From assembly GCA_029582265.1 (NCBI GenBank), contig CM055828.1, forward strand, positions 9,089,902 through 9,153,901: DNA of 64,000 nt. Direction: 5' to 3'. The position numbers were made by a program, and so were the translations under genes. Positions within the stretch are counted from its first letter, which is position 1. The number at the start of each line of letters is the position of its first letter. The DNA comes from Zoroaster sp. YZ-2022 (lineage: Eukaryota; Echinodermata; Asteroidea; Forcipulatida; Zoroasteridae). Below, piece by piece: positions 11,800 to 25,047 of this stretch. A model generated the notes under the pieces. The model did not search any database. It saw only the letters and a program-made list of their open reading frames with translations, and was not told where the DNA came from.

Positions 11800-14454
11800 G
11801 AATACAATATGGTGCTTGGTATAAGATGAGTGAGAGACAGCTCACAGCTCACTATACATTATGGTGCTTGGTATAAGATGAGTGAGAGACAGCTCACAGC
11901 TCACAGCTCACTATACATTATGGTGCTTGGTATAAGATGAGTGAGAGCTACCTCACAGCTCACTATACATTATGGTGCTTGGTATAAGATGAGTGAGAGA
12001 CAGCTCACAGCTCACTATACATTATGGTGCTTGGTATAAGATGAGTGAGAGCTACCTCACAGCTCACTATACATTATGGTGCTTGGTATAAGATGAGTGA
12101 GAGACAGCTCACAGCTCACTATACATTATGGTGCTTGGTATAAGATGAGTGAGAGACAGCTCACTATACATTATGGTGCTTGGTATAAGATGAGTGAGAG
12201 ACAGCTCACAGCTCACTATACATTATGGTGCTTGGTATAAGATGAGTGAGAGCTACCTCACAGCTCACTATACATTATGGTGCTTGGTATAAGATGAGTG
12301 AGAGCTACCTCACATTTACTATTCATTATGGTGCTTGGTATAAGATGAGTGAGAGCTACCTCACATTTACTATTCATTATGGTGCTTGGTATAAGATGAG
12401 TGAGAGCTACCTCACATTTACTATTCATTATGGTGCTTGGTATAAGATGAGTGAGAACTACCTCACATTTACTATTCATTATGGTGCTTGGTATAAGATG
12501 AGTGAGAGCTAGCTCACATTTACTATTCATTATGGTGCTTGGTATAAGATGAGTGAGAGACAGCTCACAGCTCACTATACATTATGGTGCTTGGTATAAG
12601 ATGAGTGAGAGACAGCTCACAGCTCACTATACATTATGGTGCTTGGTATAAGATGAGTGAGAGACAGCTCACAGCTCACTATACATTATGGTGCTTGGTA
12701 TAAGATGAGTGAGAGCTACCTCACATTTACTATTCATTATGGTGCTTGGTATAAGATGAGTGAGAGCTACCTCACATTTACTATTCATTATGGTGCTTGG
12801 TATAAGATGAGTGAGAGCTACCTCACAGCTCACATTTACTATTTATTATGGTGCTTGGTATAAGATGAGTGAGAGACAGCTCACAGCTCACTATACATTA
12901 TGGTGCTTGGTATAAGATGAGTGAGAGACAGCTCACAGCTCACTATACATTATGGTGCTTGGTATAAGATGAGTGAGAGCTACCTCACATTTACTATTCA
13001 TTATGGTGCTTGGTATAAGATGAGTGAGAGCTACCTCACATTTACTATTCATTATGGTGCTTGGTATAAGATGAGTGAGAGCTACCTCACAGCTCACTAT
13101 TCATTATGGTGTTTGGTATAAGATGAGTGAGAGCTACCTCACATTTACTATTCATTATGGTGCTTGGTATAAGATGAGTGAGAGCTACCTCACAGCTCAC
13201 TATTCATTATGGTGCTTGGTATAAGATGAGTGAGAGCTACCTCACATTTACTATGCATTATGGTGCTTGGTATAAGATGAGTGAGAGCTACCTCACATTT
13301 ACTATTCATTATGGTGCTTGGTATAAGATGAGTGAGAGCTACCTCACATTTACTATTAATTATGGTGCTTGGTATAAGATGAGTGAGAGACAGCTCACAG
13401 CTCACTATACATTATGGTGCTTGGTATAAGATGAGTGAGAGACAGCTCACAGCTCACTATACATTATGGTGCTTGGTATAAGATGAGTGAGAGACAGCTC
13501 ACAGCTCACTATACATTATGGTGCTTGGTATAAGATGAGTGAGAGACAGCTCACAGCTCACTATACATTATGGTGCTTGGTATAAGATGAGTGAGAGCTA
13601 CCTCACATTTACTATTCATTATGGTGCTTGGTATAAGATGAGTGAGAGCTACCTCACATTTACTATTCATTATGGTGCTTGGTATAAGATGAGTGAGAGC
13701 TACCTCACAGCTCACATTTACTATTTATTATGGTGCTTGGTATAAGATGAGTGAGAGACAGCTCACAGCTCACTATACATTATGGTGCTTGGTATAAGAT
13801 GAGTGAGAGCTACCTCACATTTACTATTCATTATGGTGCTTGGTATAAGATGAGTGAGAGCTACCTCACATTTACTATTCATTATGGTGCTTGGTATAAG
13901 ATGAGTGAGAGCTACCTCACATTTACTATTCATTATGGTGCTTGGTATAAGATGAGTGAGAGACAGCTCACAGCTCACTATACATTATGGTGCTTGGTAT
14001 AAGATGAGTGAGAGCTACCTCACATTTACTATTCATTATGGTGCTTGGTATAAGATGAGTGAGAGCTACCTCACAGCTCACTATTCATTATGGTGCTTGG
14101 TATAAGATGAGTGAGAGCTACCTCACATTTACTATTCATTATGGTGCTTGGTATAAGATGAGTGAGAGCTACCTCACAGCTCACTATTCATTATGGTGCT
14201 TGGTATAAGATGAGTGAGAGCTACCTCACAGCTCACTATTCATTATGGTGCTTGGTATAAGATGAGTGAGAGCTACCTCACATTTACTATGCATTATGGT
14301 GCTTGGTATAAGATGAGTGAGAGCTACCTCACAGCTCACTATTCATTATGGTGCTTGGTATAAGATGAGTGAGAGCTACCTCACATTTACTATGCATTAT
14401 GGTGCTTGGTATAAGATGAGTGAGAGCTACCTCACAGCTCACATTACTATTCAT
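11800..14454 (+). repeat. 51/52-bp minisatellite, about 52 units
   Basis: Every unit carries TTATGGTGCTTGGTATAAGA followed by TGAGTGAGAG. Two main variants exist: a 52-bp form with GACAGCTCACAGCTCAC plus TATACA, and a 51-bp form with GCTACCTCACATTTAC plus TATTCA; GCTACCTCACAGCTCAC hybrids also occur. The variants are interspersed and blocks recur: a roughly 200-bp block starting at 12657 reads identically at 13539. Each unit contains GTGAG-(6 nt)-CTCAC, a small hairpin. The 51-bp unit is a multiple of three without stops in some frames, so both strands look open, but the repeated 17-residue reading (HYGAWYKMSESYLTF) is a by-product, not a gene. Confidence 0.97.
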
Positions 14455-15202
14455 AAGCCATGTACTATACCACTACCGGTATATATTCAAGTCACTCTAT
14501 TAACGTATTACATTAAAAAAAACTGTGAATTATACATATATGGAGGGAAGCCTTTGCATATATTTTATAAACAGACATTATAACAACCATGTTAAAACTC
14601 CTTAAATGATTTATACATAAAATATAAACATGTTGCATTGTTGTCACTTTAGTTAGTTACATCTATACGTACTTAGAGATGCAGTCAGTTCACCATTATC
14701 TAAGGCAATGACGTAATAACAAACTCCGCTATACAGAAAACAGTAGGCTATGACTTTATAAGCGAAAATGACATTTGGTTCGCATTTTTATATAATTATA
14801 CTGGAGTTGTCAATGAAACCCAAATTGGATTACTGTCGACTATCTGCAGGAGTAATCACAGAGTACATTTATCGTATGCTGCATTTGTCAATAAATTAAA
14901 ATTGTTTCACTTACAGATGGGGTCTCTGACCATCTGATGAAGTCACTAGTAATATACATGCTACAAATGAATGGCCGTTATATAAATAAGGTTTTCTGTG
15001 AACAACTAGATGTTCGTATTACCAGTATAGTGAATTATGTATTCTATTTTACATATCAACACCAATACCTGTTCCACAATGGTCCGTCCATACTGTGTAT
15101 AACTATATCAACCACCTGGAGTTTAAACTAAATTGAAAACGTCATGTTTTGTTTCAATGACTTATGACTTATTGTCAAAATAGAGATACCACAAACAAAT
15201 GG
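14455..15202. other. intergenic, no gene seen
   Basis: AT-rich flank of the minisatellite. Nothing is supported. Confidence 0.6.
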
Positions 15203-15295
15203 CTCTAGGCCTATGGCCCAATTGGTAGAGCGCCGGCACGTTAACTTGGAGGGCGCAGGTTCAAATTCTGCTCTAGTCAATTTATATTTGTTCTC
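15203..15295 (+). repeat. tRNA-derived SINE-like sequence
   Basis: TGGCCCAATTGGTAGAGCG matches a tRNA D-arm/A-box and, about 40 nt later, GCAGGTTCAAATTCTGC matches a T-arm/B-box. The anticodon region (CACGTTAACTTGGAGGG) does not give a clean stem, and the acceptor ends are imperfect, so this is a tRNA pseudogene or SINE head rather than a working tRNA. Confidence 0.6.
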
Positions 15296-17229
15296 TAGGA
15301 AGACGTGCCAACGTTGAACAGACTGACTCATCACTCTATGCTCATCATTAAGCAACATGAACCCAGAGAGGTATAAATTAAATGCACACACGTTACCACA
15401 ATATACGGTATAATGTACAGTCATGTCACATCCAGTTGGTTTGGAATGAGTCATAAAAGATGACGTTTCGTGCGCCAATCAGCTACAAATTCAACGCAAA
15501 CCAAGACTAAAGCTGAAAAATACACTTATGAATGTTTTCATTTACGGGTAGCTCATCAACGACGAGTAGTTCATCAATGTGTAGATACAAAAAAGAATAT
15601 CGCAAATGACAAATGCTACTGTTTTGAAAGATATAGGGCCTTTATACTAGAACCTACACTCTTGGTATATACGGTCATTATGTACATTCATAACTAAGGA
15701 GGATCTAGTTATACATTTTTCAAAATTGGAAACCATACGATTTTATAGCTAAATGCTTGAAAGTTGGAATCTTCGTTAAGATTTTGTTTCAGTTTAGAAA
15801 TATCAATGCGCATGCATATACAGCCACATACACATATACTTTTCGTACGGCAACTTGTACTATCAATGTTTTTTGAACAAGATCATATGTTTGCAGTTTA
15901 CAGCAGCACACAAACAACTTTCACCCTAAGGAATTACCCTTCTTCACTTTTTATAACAATAATGTACAATAATGTATATACATTGTATATACATTATATA
16001 TATAGCCATCTTGTGAAATCCACGCGGCCAAACCGAGGCGAAGAGAAAACTATAGATTTGCACCATTCATATCGCTGTAGTGGTATTTGCATACACGCAT
16101 GACGTCTTACAGAGATTGCTGCAGTATAATACGGTAAATGCTGATATATCCACACATATGTACTAGCCAGGAGTGGATTGAGAAAAATGACGGTGTTCGA
16201 TTTATGTGAACACTCTTGACAAATCAATTGGCTGTGCTTCGCAGCGCCCTATATACGTTAGTCTAGATTTGTATTCTTTCAATTGGTATATTTGCATAAA
16301 ACACGCTATATACATTGAAGGGGTGCTGACTAGAACAATTAGTTCGACCTGATAAATAGAGACTTTAAGATGTTTACATTTCGCGGAAATTATTTTTGGA
16401 ATCTCAAATCAGTTATCCGTACGTTTCTAAAATATCGTCTTAATTGAGAAACTAACATCTACTCGGGTATGTTTAATAGCACTGTTAGGCTCATGCCTAA
16501 CAGTGTATAAGGTCAATGAGGCATGGGTTATAACGACAGGTGTAGATATAATATTTCGTGTGATATACAGTTAAAGATAATGTCACTATATACAAACATG
16601 TTGAGCTGCATCAGGTGTTCGTCCAAGTTAAACAAACGAACATAATTAACGCTGGCGGCTAATCCCTGGGTCTCCTCACTATCGGAGAGGCCTCAACACT
16701 CTCCAAATAATCTATTCATGGTAAAACATGATCCTTGATGTACTTCCGAAAGGACATTCTGTTTCCAGTGAGAAATCTTGTTCACGCTTTGCGGAAAAAA
16801 AAATTAAGCAAAATACTGTAATAAAAGCATTCCTCGTGGATACACCTGGAAGTATTTCAAATATCCACAAGGGTTGTCAGCTTGAGGAAGAGTTGTAAGT
16901 TTTGCTGAAACTAGCCTGCCTGAATTGCATCTCCCGTTCCTTGGAATTCCCTGAAATATCCATGTTAGAATCTGACCTGAAAGGCACACCAGTTATACTT
17001 ATAGGCCGACCATACCTGGTTGAAACCAGTTTTGTATGGTCTATTGTTTTCTTTGATATGCCAATGTTGTTGTGGGCAATACTTTAGGCTATGGTTGCCA
17101 AAGATGAGCATCTGATATTCCATTACTAAGTTAATTTGGGCAACAGCAAGCCTTCTACAAGAAGAACGGCTCCGATATATGGGCACTAAGTGGTCAACAT
17201 TTGGATGCAGGCAGATACAGTATCGTTCC
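15296..17229. other. intergenic, no gene seen
   Basis: Contains a small AT palindrome near 15960-16000 (ATGTATATACATTGTATATACAT). Open frames here are short and have no recognisable domain. Confidence 0.6.
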
Positions 17230-17235
17230 TTTATT
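17230..17235 (-). terminator. candidate polyadenylation signal for the 17.2-18.1 kb gene
   Basis: AATAAA on the minus strand lies 11 bp past the stop codon of the small membrane-protein gene. That is unusually close but compatible with a very short 3' UTR. Confidence 0.45.
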
Positions 17236-17246
17236 CAGGGTTCACC

Positions 17247-18121
17247 CTACGGCCTGTAGGTTTCGACGTGCATATCAACGCGACGAGAATAATTATACTG
17301 GTTCGCATATTTTCTGACCACCATGTCGTAAAACAGCATCCCCATGCCGAAAATACACACCATTCCTCCCACGAAGCCGGCCCATAGAGCTGCTCTCTGG
17401 TCGCTCGTTAGCCCCCCTGAGTAAGGAAAGTAATGTACGAATAAGTAATAAAGACAATGTTTCTCCAAGCACACTGTTGACACTCAAACTAAGGAGCCAA
17501 TCAACTTTTAACACATATTTTAACCAAGCAAAGCGTAAACTTCTAATAAACACATATCTAATATTAATAAACACACATCTAAATTCAAAATCTGAGAAGG
17601 GGAACTGAGTAATTTTTTTATGAATACAGTACATTTTAATAAAGATTGTCTGAAGTTTACTGGGCTGATGGGGTAATAGCTGGACAGTCACCGGGTGAAA
17701 AGGAGTAGCGTATATAGCCGTATAGCAAGCCTGAGGAGAAGAGTGAGCAGGGAACAGATGACTGGTGAATCAATGTAGGAGGAGAATATACCAAGACGGT
17801 GACACACAAAGTTGTACACAAAATCACAGACCGACAAGGCTGGGGCACAATACTGGTACCATTCCAGTCCCTGAAGATTTCTCCAAGTGTTACTAGGAGA
17901 CACATGCAGGGACTGGAATGGTTGACAGTAGGAAGATTTGACATTGGGAGGGAGAGGCACTGGAACTCACAATTACCTCCGATCTGGGGCTGGGTCTTGG
18001 GCACTTCGGTGCTGGAACCCATAGACGATGTGGTAGATTGAGGTTGTTCATTCTGACCGTGTACCAGGGCCAAGCATAGCCCCAGTAGCACGGATATTCT
18101 CAGCACAAAGTTCCAAGTCAT
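17247..18121 (-). CDS. small signal-peptide plus single-pass membrane protein, 2 coding exons
   Basis: Exon 1 is 18121-17977 and exon 2 is 17416-17247, with a GTAATT...TTACTCAG intron in phase 1. Together they encode 104 residues. Residues 1-22 (NFVLRISVLLGLCLALVHG) form a signal peptide. Residues 23-50 form a Gln/Ser/Thr-rich linker ending PQIGGG. Residues 59-78 (LWAGFVGGMVCIFGMGMLFY) form a glycine-rich transmembrane helix. A basic, tyrosine-rich tail of about 26 residues ends in ETYRP. The topology is that of a type I membrane microprotein. The ATG sits one base after TTGTGTTGTCCAACAG, so a non-coding upstream exon is likely. I do not recognise the family and assign no function. The intact frame across a canonical intron, and the close polyA signal, support a real gene. 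Confidence 0.8.
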
Positions 18122-18145
18122 TCTGTTGGACAACACAAACAAGAA

Positions 18146-18779
18146 TCAAATTAGCATCAGCACGGCGAGGGCACAATAAAATCAATTTGTCTTGGTTGGA
18201 ACTGCAGGGATAAACTACATCAAACTTGATGAGTAAGCTTTGCTAGTTATTTTCTATTTATATCTCGGTATACCAGCAGTGATACCAGGCAGCATATGCT
18301 TTTCAGCTATAGAAGTCCGTACGGGACTGATGACCTTCGGTCAATAGAAAGGTACAAACAGAAACACGCTCATAAACTTCAATATGGTTTACGGGTGAGC
18401 ATATCTATGTCGAGAGACAGAATGTCTTTAAATGGATTACGAAACCAATAATTACACGAGCGAGAATTCGTTATTCAACTATATGCATGCTTTTGCTGCA
18501 GTTCCAAAGGGTAACTTGTTTAAAAATTGTATAGAACATTTTCTGTGGCAATCTCTGCGGCTTCAGTTATATTGCTGCATAAAGATTTTGCTCCAAAGAC
18601 GCACTGATATAGCCATAATTGTGTCATTTAAGCCATGATACGACATTAGAACTAGTTGTTGATTAAGACCCAACAGCGCTGATAATGTGTCATCACTTCA
18701 CCGCATTTATCTATTAAATCAGTCAATGACAGCTTTAAAAGGAAGGTATAGCATTGGCAATTATGAGATTATCCAATTA
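18146..18779. other. upstream flank of the membrane-protein gene; no exon identified
   Basis: A 5' UTR exon and promoter are expected on the minus strand here or beyond, but I cannot place them. No other gene is seen. Confidence 0.5.
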
Positions 18780-19050
18780 ACAAATTAATATTTAAAACTA
18801 GTTGTTGGTACATATATCAATCATTCTGAAAACCTATTGCGTCTTGAATGCTTTCATTTCAGAGAACACACCAATTATTTTGTCAAATTTAAAAAAAAAT
18901 TGCCGTCCACCAACTTTTTGTAAAACAAAAAACAACGGTTTTCTCAAAAAGGTAGTCACTATTGTGATGAAAGTTTAACAAATTGGTTTTATGATATATT
19001 TCTTGAAAACTAGAGGGTTGAAATTCCATTTTGTATCTTTCCTTTTATTA
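18780..19050 (-). repeat. dispersed repeat B, copy 2
   Basis: In reverse complement: CAACCCTCTAGTTTTCAAGA, then AACTTTCATCACAATAG, GGTGGACGGCAATTTTTT and GAAATGAAAGCATTCAAGAC. This follows copy 1 at 9190-9450 in order and spacing. Confidence 0.7.
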
Positions 19051-20329
19051 AAAACAAAACAATTATTTTTGGGAGGGAATTTCTTTTCAAGTACCACAAA
19101 CACTGCGTCTACATGAGCCACCTGTCGTCAGGTGTCACGCGTGGCTTGTCCCCCGGGCATGGACAGTGAGCCACGTATTACGTGAAAATGTGAGAAAACA
19201 GCCGTATGAACTGACATAATTCATTTTAGGATATAGAATTATGATCCAGAGGTCATCAGGACAAACGTTTTGTTGATGTCAACATTTTATTCTTTCTCAA
19301 AATCAAAATGGTTTGGTCGTGCAAAAACACTAGCTAATTGTCCGTATGTATTGAAGTACATGGTCTATGGAACATATATTGTTGATCAATCACATCATAT
19401 AAACACCGAGTATAGGTCTATATATGACACCTGACAAAGTAACCAGAGACCAGAACGGAAAAATACTATATATAATTATGTAAATTAGTAATAAGTAATT
19501 TCAATAGGTTTGTTGCGACTTCTTGGGGCGGGGCAGTCATGCGTCATATCGTCTTTTTAGGCTACTGGGATGTTACAGCAGAGAGAAAGGATACCTGGTT
19601 ATAGACATGTTTTTTCTGGAATCCGCATGGGTCACACTCATACATGAAATTACATAGAATTACATTTCAACAGCCACACTTTAAACAAGTGAAGGGGTTA
19701 TAAAGGCTTACATTACAATATTTTAAGTGCAATCGCATTTGGCGGCGATACCCACTTGCATATATATATATAAATCAAGTTATGTTTTCGGCTCAAGGAT
19801 GGCAGTATTAAAGCATGGTGTAACATAATGACATTATAACGGCGGTAAACATCTTAGACAGTCTACACTGCACTAGCCACATACGTGTGTAAACAACAGA
19901 ATAATGAAACTATTGTTAACCGACATTTCACATTCTGAAAGGGAACTACCCGTGCAGAGGTAATTGCGACAGACAACATAGTTTTTTTTTATTATACAGG
20001 AAAGGTGTAGACCCCCTATCTGGCAAATTCTGACCTGATCTCTTCAATGAAGGCACAATTAGGGATTTGCTGGAATTTTAGGGGGGAACTTAAAATGAAC
20101 TTGTTCTATTCAGAAACACGAATTTTCAATAGGGGTGGGGCATACCATTTATGTGGGGTGCCGGGGACGTGCATTCCGTCCGATCCGTTCTATAAGTATA
20201 GGCGACCAATCCAAAATACGCACGCATGCTTACAGGTTCCATAATTATACGAAGACCGAGTATAGAATCAAACATATGAATTATAACACTATAGGCCTAT
20301 TAGTGATCTGAATACGTTGTACATGTAAG
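19051..20329. other. intergenic, no gene seen
   Basis: Contains a short (TA)n at about 19760-19771 and a GC-richer patch at 19110-19180. No supported coding frame. Confidence 0.6.
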
Positions 20330-20640
20330 TAAAAACTGCTTCCAGTGGTATGATTACACTCTTTGAATCAAGATATACCTTAAAAGGGAATTACAACATT
20401 GTTTTTTCCGATTATAAAACCTTAGGCCTATAATTGGCGTAAAGTTGGTACAAGTATAAATCATTCTAAGAATGAACTTCACCTGAAGTGCTTTCATCGT
20501 ATAGAGAAAACAAGAATTGTCTTATCTAATTTACAAAATACTCGGCAACATTTTAGTTAATTATAAAAACATTAAAAAAACATGAAACAGTTTTTTGTAT
20601 TTTTGTTTTAAAAGGTGCGCACCTATATTGTGATTAATTT
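20330..20640 (-). repeat. dispersed repeat B, diverged copy
   Basis: AAGTGCTTTCATCGTATAGA followed by GAAAACAAGAATTGTC matches the plus-strand reading of copy 2 (AATGCTTTCATTTCAGAGAA). The rest is strongly diverged. Confidence 0.45.
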
Positions 20641-21554
20641 ATCACAGGTTCGATTTATGATATACCGGTAAATCTTGAAAAGAGTGTTGAAATAAACATA
20701 TGTTACCAAATACCAATGTTGTATCTTCCCTTTAAACAACCAAATTGTGCAGTCAGCATGTTCGTATTCATTCTTGAATTTAGGAAATACAGAAGAGTCT
20801 TCTTTTCGAAAATATTTTTACAACAAGTTCTTAATAAGGATGCAGCCAGCACCGCAGACAATTACGACATGTATATTTACATACACAATTACATATACAG
20901 TGAGTTTCTCTATACGTATTTTTCATATTCATTTGGTATGGATACATAATTATAAATAGCCCTTTAGCAAAAGTGTACTCTGGCTTCAAGTGTTAAACTA
21001 CGCATATAACATTTCTTGTTTCAAATATTCCACTTCATGTAGGCCCTATTTTGCATGTGCATCAGAGCGCTGTCTGGTGAAGCAATCAACTATAATATTC
21101 TTGCATGATTATTGAATCACAAGGCGCCTCAGTTATTGCGAGATTATCACACACTGGCGTTACGTACATGGCGGACATGGTCTCATTAAAATAATTAATA
21201 CATTTGAATAGGCTCATCGTTAGACTTGTAAAACAGTTGACTTATAATTTGGTGTACTTCATTGCATCAAGTTTAATCAGTGATTGCATTATATTATGAA
21301 GTATATTATATGAATTATGTACCGTATGTAACTGATTGATACGCATGCAGATATAAAAGACCACATATTACTTAGACGCACAGTGATGACCAAATTCATG
21401 TGAGAGGTGTCCTATATATACTAAACAAAATCTTACTCTTTTTTTTAGGAAACCCCTTATCCCTCAGCAAGCATACAAAAAACGAGGTCATGTATACGTG
21501 TAATGCCAGAGTGATCTCCCCCGGCCAACATATAAAGTCTACTCATCAAAATAA
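20641..21554. other. intergenic, no gene seen
   Basis: AT-rich. Two overlapping open frames of about 70 codons at 20716-20959 have no domain and low-complexity ends, so they are not called. Confidence 0.55.
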
Positions 21555-21837
21555 CTAGATTACTAGCATGGGTATAAACAAAAATTTGGCAGGGCTAGGG
21601 GTTGAGAATTTAAGGGGGAAAAATGCAAAAATGCAAAAATGCAAAAATGTCACACAAAACGATTTCCGTTTTGAAATTATTCGGACAAACGGGGTGTGTG
21701 GAGGTATTGGTGGGTCAAGGTGAGTGATTCTGTAAAATACCAGTCCCTTCCACGTTTGAAAAGTGACAACTGTGCCAAACTTCATTTGTTCCCCTGAGGA
21801 TTTCGATAAAGGAAATTTATTAACTCCCACTAGATTA
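21555..21837. mobile_element. possible short insertion flanked by CTAGATTA
   Basis: CTAGATTA at 21555-21562 recurs at 21830-21837 and brackets about 267 bp. Near the ends, TGGGTATAAACAAAAATTT at the left is loosely inverted at the right (GAAATTTATTAACTCCCA). The interior has three ATGCAAAA-type units. Six extra bases lie between the left direct repeat and the terminus, so the exact boundary is uncertain. Confidence 0.4.
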
Positions 21838-23559
21838 TGCAAATTGGAGGATGGAGGATGGAAGAATAAAACAAAAAAGAAATACTATTGTAAGCCTTTA
21901 TTAGAAACTGTTTAAATGATGAGATGTGTTGGGCTGGGGATTCTGATTATAACTTGTAAGATATACAGGCATATAGGCTAATCTAACCATTTGATTTTAC
22001 TCTTAATACATGCATGTACCGGTCATGCACAATTTTGATGCGGTATTTAGAAATTGCATTATTTCATGCTCGCTAAATAAAAAAACATTTTAAAGAATCA
22101 AGACAACCTCGTACCCGGGGTCTATACGAGACGCTGGTGGGAAAAGTGATTTCTGCAACGCTGACTGGTTACTACAAATAATATGCAAAACCAGAAACAA
22201 AATCTTTAGAGTTTTTTTGTTTTAATTTTATTTTATAATTTAATCATTAATGACGAATTCTTCATGCAATGCGTACATCGGGTACCGGTACAAGTACCTA
22301 TCAAGATTTTTTTGGATATTTAAAGAGAGAGCAGTTAGCACGAGGAATACAGAAACTGCTGGAAAGCCCTGGAGACGAGACTAGAATCAATTCCACGTGT
22401 ACTGTATGTGAAAGAACCGCGTTGAGGTATACAGTGGAAATTTACAGCACGTGGCAAATACATGCACGCTTACCATATGCTCCTGCATAACCCCTCGGTC
22501 TTTCCTCAATAACACTAGTCACATTATGTACACATACAAACTGCAGACAAGTCTATAGATACCAATACTATCGGAAACCTCGTCTGCAATGCAGTATACC
22601 GTTATTCTCTGACCTCATGATTTTCAATAAAATTAATATATCTAGAAATGTTGAACATTTAAACTAGCGAGCGTGTGTCGCAGTCGGGAGGCCGGGACTA
22701 GGTCAGCCAACATTCAAATCCTGTTCATTATTAAGCTGTCTTATGTCTTATTCCCTGAATACAAGAGATTGTGTACATGTTCATTACAGTGACCTGCCTA
22801 ATTTTGTCTGTTTACAGGGGCAACCTCGCTTTCAAATTAATGTAAATAGCTACATCCATTTATTTATTTCTTAATCTTATGTGAGGCATGAACTTTTCTT
22901 TGGAACTATCAAATTATTGTGCCTTCTCTCGCTGGTGCATGCAGCATGTAAGCTACATAGTGTGGTTGTGAGAATTACAGCCTCACTTTCATATTTATCG
23001 TGAATAAGGCGAATACGCATTGCAGGTAGGTATTTATTAGAAATTTTGGCATTCTTTTTCGATACAATGAATCATAAGAACAATTGACCGCAAACCGAAA
23101 CGATAACATTTGACGTGTAATATGAGCCTATATAATCCTGTTAGTACGAATTGAAACAATCTTTAAGATTGTTTTCATCGAAATAATATTTAAACTATAG
23201 CTTTAATTGGCATATTATTCTGTGTAACCAATCAGCGTTGCGGAAATTACTATTTCCAGCAGGGTCTATATATAGTAACGAGGTAGACACTTGGAACGAG
23301 GTTACACTATCGGCGATTAAACAATTTTATTTCATAAGTTATTTCATAATCCATCTCGTTTCAACAAGGCTCCTCTCTGGAGGAGGATTCGTGGTTCAAA
23401 CTATAATATAGTTCGGCCACAAATCTGAGCGGGAAAGGAAACAAAAAACTGAATTATGATATTTCAATAAAGTAATAAAGAGAACTCAAATATGCCCTGC
23501 ACTGATTTTATGCTATTACCAAACATTTGTTAAAATAATTATTTCTATTGAAAGTATAT
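21838..23559. other. intergenic, no gene seen
   Basis: AT-rich. The open frame at 22269-22490 has no recognisable domain and no splice context. Confidence 0.6.
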
Positions 23560-23910
23560 TATAAGACAACCTTTTTATAAGTCGCGATAGCATATAGTGC
23601 TCCTTAAAAGGAATTTACAGGTACACCATTAGTATTTGGTATACGTATAGATTCATTTCAACCAAACCCCCTACAGATAAAGAAATATATGTATATATAA
23701 AACTATATATACCTTTGAAAGTTTCATCGCAATACAAGAGCTTACGTTTTTGAAACGAAAACTGTTGCACGTTCTTAAGTCATTATGTTTTACAAAAAGC
23801 TGGTAACTTGTTGTAAATGTGCTCGTGTTTTCTCTTAAATGAGTGCAGGCGGAATAATTGGTTAGGGTGATTGGTACTTTTACCAACTTCACATCAAGTT
23901 AGCTATAATA
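23560..23910 (+). repeat. dispersed repeat B, diverged copy
   Basis: GAAAGTTTCATCGCAATACA followed by GAGCTTACGTTTTTGAAA and TTCACATCAAGTTAGC parallels copy 1. An AT-rich insertion (TATATGTATATATAAAAC) separates the first block. Confidence 0.55.
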
Positions 23911-24208
23911 AATTTGTAATTTCTTTACTCGGGTATAATTACCAATGTTTAAATGGAAGATGCAATATTTTTGGTAATAACCCGTAACATGATTATCCGA
24001 TCACTTTAAAATATATATTATGTAATATATTGATTAGACTTAATTAATGCACATAAATTCAACAAATGTGGTCTCAAACATCCTCTAAGATATTAATGAG
24101 TAATTCAAATTACAAAAATAAAACCCAGTTAGTTAAATTTTAATGTAAAACTTGCTTGATGTAACCCTGATGGTGTATCAACCTTCCTATATAAATGGTC
24201 AATTCCGT

Positions 24209-24983
24209 GGTAACGGAATTACATTTCAGAATTTTTTTAACTGTAATTTTACATGCTGTGGATTAGTCTTATGTCCTACCTGATTACAAACACTTTTATA
24301 TGGTCTGGTTATACCCCTATCATCATATCAAAATAAAAAAAATTGAAACTTCCTACATGTGGAAAGATCCAAGGCCCAAAATGTGTCGGTAACGGAATTA
24401 CGTCAGAAAATGAAGGATTTTTTTTACCATAATTTTAAAAACAAATTCTATGAAATCTATAGCATAAAGGCAACAGCTAGATTTTTATCTTTTTTACCTA
24501 TGGTTTCAACTTCATTGTGGCAGCATTTTTTAGGGTATTTTTTTTTACAGATATTCCATACCTCGCGATTTTTCCAAAATAGGCAGCGGTAACGGAATTA
24601 CAAAAAATGGTAACGGAATTACACTTGTGAAATATACCTTGAAAAATGCCAATTCTTGAACAACAGACAATCTAAAATTGATTTTTTTTATACTGAGCAT
24701 GTTATACAGCTTTAATCATGTTAATATAAACCATAATACAATGCACCTGTATGTCAAATTGAAATCTATTCGAATTATTATACCTAGCAGCAACGATTAA
24801 TTAGAAAAGAACATGAAACTTCCAAGTACTTAACTGTGAGTTGTGCTCAGAAACAAGGCAGTCGCTGTAAGTATATTTGTGGGCTTCAAAATATTTAATC
24901 TTGCCTCAGTTTGTGGGTTAGGACCTCGTTTAGATGTACACTGTACATCCAACTGTATATATTAAATACGGTAACGGAATTAC
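24209..24983 (+). repeat. cluster of five GGTAACGGAATTAC motifs (left cluster)
   Basis: Exact 14-mers lie at 24209-24222, 24388-24401, 24588-24601, 24609-24622 and 24970-24983, all in the same orientation. The first is part of an 8-bp-arm palindrome AATTCCGT-GGTA-ACGGAATT. The cluster lies on the 3' side of the minus-strand gene at 25048-25419 and is mirrored by the cluster at 26229-26276. Confidence 0.9.
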
Positions 24984-25047
24984 ACATTTACATGAATATT
25001 GAATACACTGATGTGTTGTCAAATCACAATATAATTGTCCATATCTG

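Noticed and set aside
12246..14583. Open frames on both strands in the 51-bp minisatellite
   Set aside because: The unit length is a multiple of three and free of stops by chance. There is no splice or domain signal, and the frames break wherever a 52-bp variant occurs.
15203..15295. Functional tRNA gene
   Set aside because: A- and B-boxes are present, but the anticodon and acceptor stems do not pair properly, so I call a SINE-like or tRNA-derived repeat.
17657..18142. 161-codon minus-strand frame extending exon 1 of the membrane-protein gene
   Set aside because: It reads through the GTAATT donor into the intron, whereas splicing to 17416 gives a coherent membrane protein. The apparent first residue is a TTG within an acceptor-like tract.
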